Source: Planctomycetaceae bacterium (lineage in GTDB: Bacteria; Planctomycetota; Planctomycetia; Isosphaerales; Isosphaeraceae). From it: a stretch of DNA of 7,210 nucleotides. The stretch spans positions 1-7,210 of the forward strand of contig JAFANO010000663.1 of NCBI GenBank assembly GCA_019232645.1, read 5' to 3'. Within the stretch, counting starts at the first letter, position 1. Every line of letters begins with the position of its first letter. Positions 4,933 to 7,210 of the stretch are shown piece by piece. The notes under the pieces were generated by a model. It was not told where the DNA came from. It searched no databases and saw nothing but the letters and a program-made list of their open reading frames with translations. The position numbers were made by a program, and so were the translations under genes.

Positions 4933-7210
4933 TCATGAAGACTTCAGGGGCAAGATGATACGGAAACGGGTCTCCTCGCCCGGGCGGCTCTCGACCTCGA
5001 TCCGCCCGCCGTGGCCGGTGATGATCCCGTGGCTGATCGAGAGGCCGAGGCCGGTCCCCTCGCCCACGGCCTTGGTGGTGAAGAACGGGTCGAACAGGTG
5101 GGGCAGGCTCTCGGGCTCGATCCCGCAGCCGTTATCGGAGATGCAGAGGATCACCTCGCCCCCCTCGCACCGCGAGCTGAATCGGATCGTCCCCCCCTCC
5201 TTGCGGCCCGTGGACTCGATCGCCTGCACCGCGTTGATCAGGAGGTTGAGGATCACCTGGCTGATCTGCGATGGGACACAATCGACGCGGGGGAGTTGGC
5301 CATGCTCGACCACGAGCTCGATCTGATTGTTCTTCATCCGCCCCCGGACCATCTCCAGCGCCGACTCGAAGAGGTCGGCGATCGCGGCGGACTCGAACTT
5401 ATGGGGGGACCGGCGCGCCAGGCTCCGGAGGCTCTGGACGATGTGGGCGATGCGCTGGACCCCCTCGCGGGTGCGGTCCAGGATGATCCCGAGGTTGTCG
5501 CGGACGTAGGGCCAGTCGAGGTCGTCGCTCAGCGCGTCGATCCGGGCGAGCACGTCGGGGACGGCGGCCGCCAAGGGCTCACAGGCCGACTCGTACAGGG
5601 CGATCATCTCCAGGACGGACTTGAGGTCGCGCTCGATCACGGCCAGGTTGTTGGCCACGTAGGCCAGCGGGTTGTTGATCTCGTGCGCCACGCCGGCGCT
5701 GAGCAGGCCGATGGAGGCCAGCTTCTCCGTCTGTGCCAGCATCGCCTGCATCCGCTGCCGCTCGGCCCGCTGCTGCATCCGCTCGGTCTGGTCGCGGATC
5801 GAGCCGATGAACTGGAGCTCGCCGGCCAGCTCGACCGCGCTGAGCGAGAGCTCGAGCGGGAGCTCCTCGCCCGACTTGCGGACGCCCCGGACCTGGACGG
5901 TCTTGCCGACCACGTCGGGGTCGCGGGTCTCGAGGCCGTGCTGGAGGCCGTCGCGGCGGCCCTCGCGGAACTCGCCGGGGATCAGCCGGGCGATGGGCTG
6001 ACCCAGGATCTCGTCGGCCCGGTAGCCGAAGACCTTCTCGGCGGCGGGGTTGAACAGGGTGATCCGGCCCTGGCGGTCGGCGACCACGACGGCGTCGAGG
6101 CAGCCCTCGGTGAGCTGGCGGTAGAGCGCCTCCGACTCGGTCAGGGCGCGGTTCTTGGCCTCCATCTCGCGGGCGTACCGCATCTGCGCCTCGGCGAACT
6201 GGCGGCGGGTCTCCTCCAGCGCCTTGCGCTCGGTGATGTCGCGGATGACGGCCAGGACGGCCCGCTGGCCGTCGAAGATGATCGTCGAGCTGTTGATGTC
6301 GACCGGGATGACGCGGCCGTCCTTGCTCCGGTGCCGGCCCTCGCACGAGAGGTGACCCTGGGTCAACTGGCTCTGGAGCCGGTCCTCGTAGCCGGCGGCG
6401 AACTCGGGGTCGTCGATGTCGTTGGTCGTCATCCGCAGCAGCTCCTCCCTGGTGTAGCCCAGGAGGCGGCAGGCCGCGGGGTTGACGTCGAGGATGCGGC
6501 CGTCGGGGGCGTGCACGAACAAGGCATCCTCGATCCCCTCGAACAGCGCCCGCGCGCGCCGCTCGGACGCCACCAGCGCGGCCTCGGTCCGCTTCCGCTC
6601 GGTGTAATCCTGGACGGTGCTCCGGATGCCGACGATCTGCCCCTGCTCGTCCCGGTTGTACCGCTCCTCGATCGAGACGAACAGGCGCCGGCCGTCGCGG
6701 GTCACCAACGTTCGTTCCAGCGTGCGGAGCGGCACCTTGCCCTGGATCTTGTCCGGGAAGGCCCGGAGGGCCGGCTCGCGGGTCTCCTCCGCGAGGAATT
6801 CGAAGACGCTCCGGCCCAGGGCTTCCTCCCGGGTGTAGCCGAGCATCTCGCACTCGGTCCGGTTGATGTTGACGATCCGGCCCTCGGTGTCGATCTCGTG
6901 ATAGCCCACGGGGGCCTCGTCGTAGAGCCGCCGGAATCGCTCCTCGGACTCGCGCAGCGCGGTCTCGACCTTCTTCCGCTCGCTGATGTCGGTGACGAAC
7001 GCGAAGTAGCCCACCGGGCGGTTCGTCTCGTCGCGATCGAGGTCCACAGCGACCTCGACGAGGATCGAGGTGCCGTCTCGGCGGCGATACTCCTTCTCAT
7101 ACCGCTCCGACTTGCCGGTCGACTGGACGCGGACCAGCGTCTCGTCCATCTTCCCCTTCCAGGGCTCGGGCGTCAGGTCGCCGATCGTCATCGTGAGCAG
7201 CTCGGCGACC
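4933..7210 (-). CDS. Multi-PAS sensor histidine kinase, NtrB/AtoS-like core (5' end outside the window)
   Basis: A sensor kinase of at least 752 residues (numbered from the in-frame ATG at 7191). No membrane segment is visible, so sensing seems cytoplasmic in this part. It shows the second half of a first PAS/PAC (1-72, ending VTDISERKK), then PAS2 (about 84-200, ending DYTERKR), PAS3 (about 205-323, ending RDITERK), a helical linker, and PAS4 (about 352-471). The phosphotransfer domain has H503 in AGVAHEINNPLAYVANNL, followed by a long helical insert up to about 590. The catalytic domain has N653 in LNLLINAVQAI, DNGCG at 686-690, PFFTTK at 702-707 and GEGTGLGLSISHG at 710-722. All catalytic residues are intact. 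The frame stays open upstream of 7191 to the edge, reading VAELLT before MTIGDLTPE, which is ordinary mid-PAS sequence, so 7191 is not the real start. It ends 40 nt before the small receiver gene. Confidence 0.95.
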   Translation of the reverse strand, partial: VAELLTMTIGDLTPEPWKGKMDETLVRVQSTGKSERYEKEYRRRDGTSILVEVAVDLDRDETNRPVGYFAFVTDISERKKVETALRESEERFRRLYDEAPVGYHEIDTEGRIVNINRTECEMLGYTREEALGRSVFEFLAEETREPALRAFPDKIQGKVPLRTLERTLVTRDGRRLFVSIEERYNRDEQGQIVGIRSTVQDYTERKRTEAALVASERRARALFEGIEDALFVHAPDGRILDVNPAACRLLGYTREELLRMTTNDIDDPEFAAGYEDRLQSQLTQGHLSCEGRHRSKDGRVIPVDINSSTIIFDGQRAVLAVIRDITERKALEETRRQFAEAQMRYAREMEAKNRALTESEALYRQLTEGCLDAVVVADRQGRITLFNPAAEKVFGYRADEILGQPIARLIPGEFREGRRDGLQHGLETRDPDVVGKTVQVRGVRKSGEELPLELSLSAVELAGELQFIGSIRDQTERMQQRAERQRMQAMLAQTEKLASIGLLSAGVAHEINNPLAYVANNLAVIERDLKSVLEMIALYESACEPLAAAVPDVLARIDALSDDLDWPYVRDNLGIILDRTREGVQRIAHIVQSLRSLARRSPHKFESAAIADLFESALEMVRGRMKNNQIELVVEHGQLPRVDCVPSQISQVILNLLINAVQAIESTGRKEGGTIRFSSRCEGGEVILCISDNGCGIEPESLPHLFDPFFTTKAVGEGTGLGLSISHGIITGHGGRIEVESRPGEETRFRIILPLKSS

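Noticed and set aside
5579..6853. A 424-codon minus-strand open frame within the PAS kinase.
   Set aside because: It is a low-complexity Arg/Pro-rich shadow; the kinase frame carries the PAS and HisKA motifs.

Overview
The window is GC-rich (roughly two thirds G+C by eye). Every gene I can support lies on the minus strand, so the layout reads from high to low coordinates. The style suggests a planctomycete, perhaps of the Isosphaeraceae. The clues are tandem PAS kinases, receivers with the LFTG(Y/F)AD and KPW signatures, a receiver joined to an RsbW-like ATPase fold, and an MFS protein with an FDTMDQQLFN first helix. This placement is inference from protein style, not from a marker gene.

Region 7210-2773 is a signalling cluster. 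A multi-PAS histidine kinase, whose N-terminus lies beyond the window edge, is followed after about 40 nt by a small receiver protein with a C-terminal coiled coil. After a 296-nt spacer comes a receiver-histidine kinase, in which the receiver sits at the N-terminus. After another 84 nt comes a response regulator whose C-terminal domain looks like a decayed HATPase_c_2 (RsbW/SpoIIAB-type) domain. The receivers of the second and third proteins are clear paralogues: they align without gaps and are about 46% identical by hand count. None of the four proteins has a DNA-binding, cyclic-di-GMP or methyltransferase output domain. The simplest reading is a phosphorelay or branched two-component module: the PAS kinase senses, phosphate passes to one or both paralogous receivers, the second kinase is controlled through its own receiver, and the last regulator acts by protein-protein contact. 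The wiring is inference.

Region 1989-1360 (630 nt) holds no gene I recognise. Its upstream part (about 1958-1700, minus strand) has codon-like third-position GC bias and may be a small unknown gene or a gene remnant. The rest looks non-coding.

Region 1359-1 is a major facilitator superfamily transporter of the sugar/organic-acid type, cut off by the window edge before its last helix. Its distance from the signalling genes gives no strong reason to place it in the same operon.

I found no RNA genes, CRISPR array, insertion sequence or long repeats. Several GC-rich stem-loops without T-tracts follow the stop codons and are recorded at low confidence.
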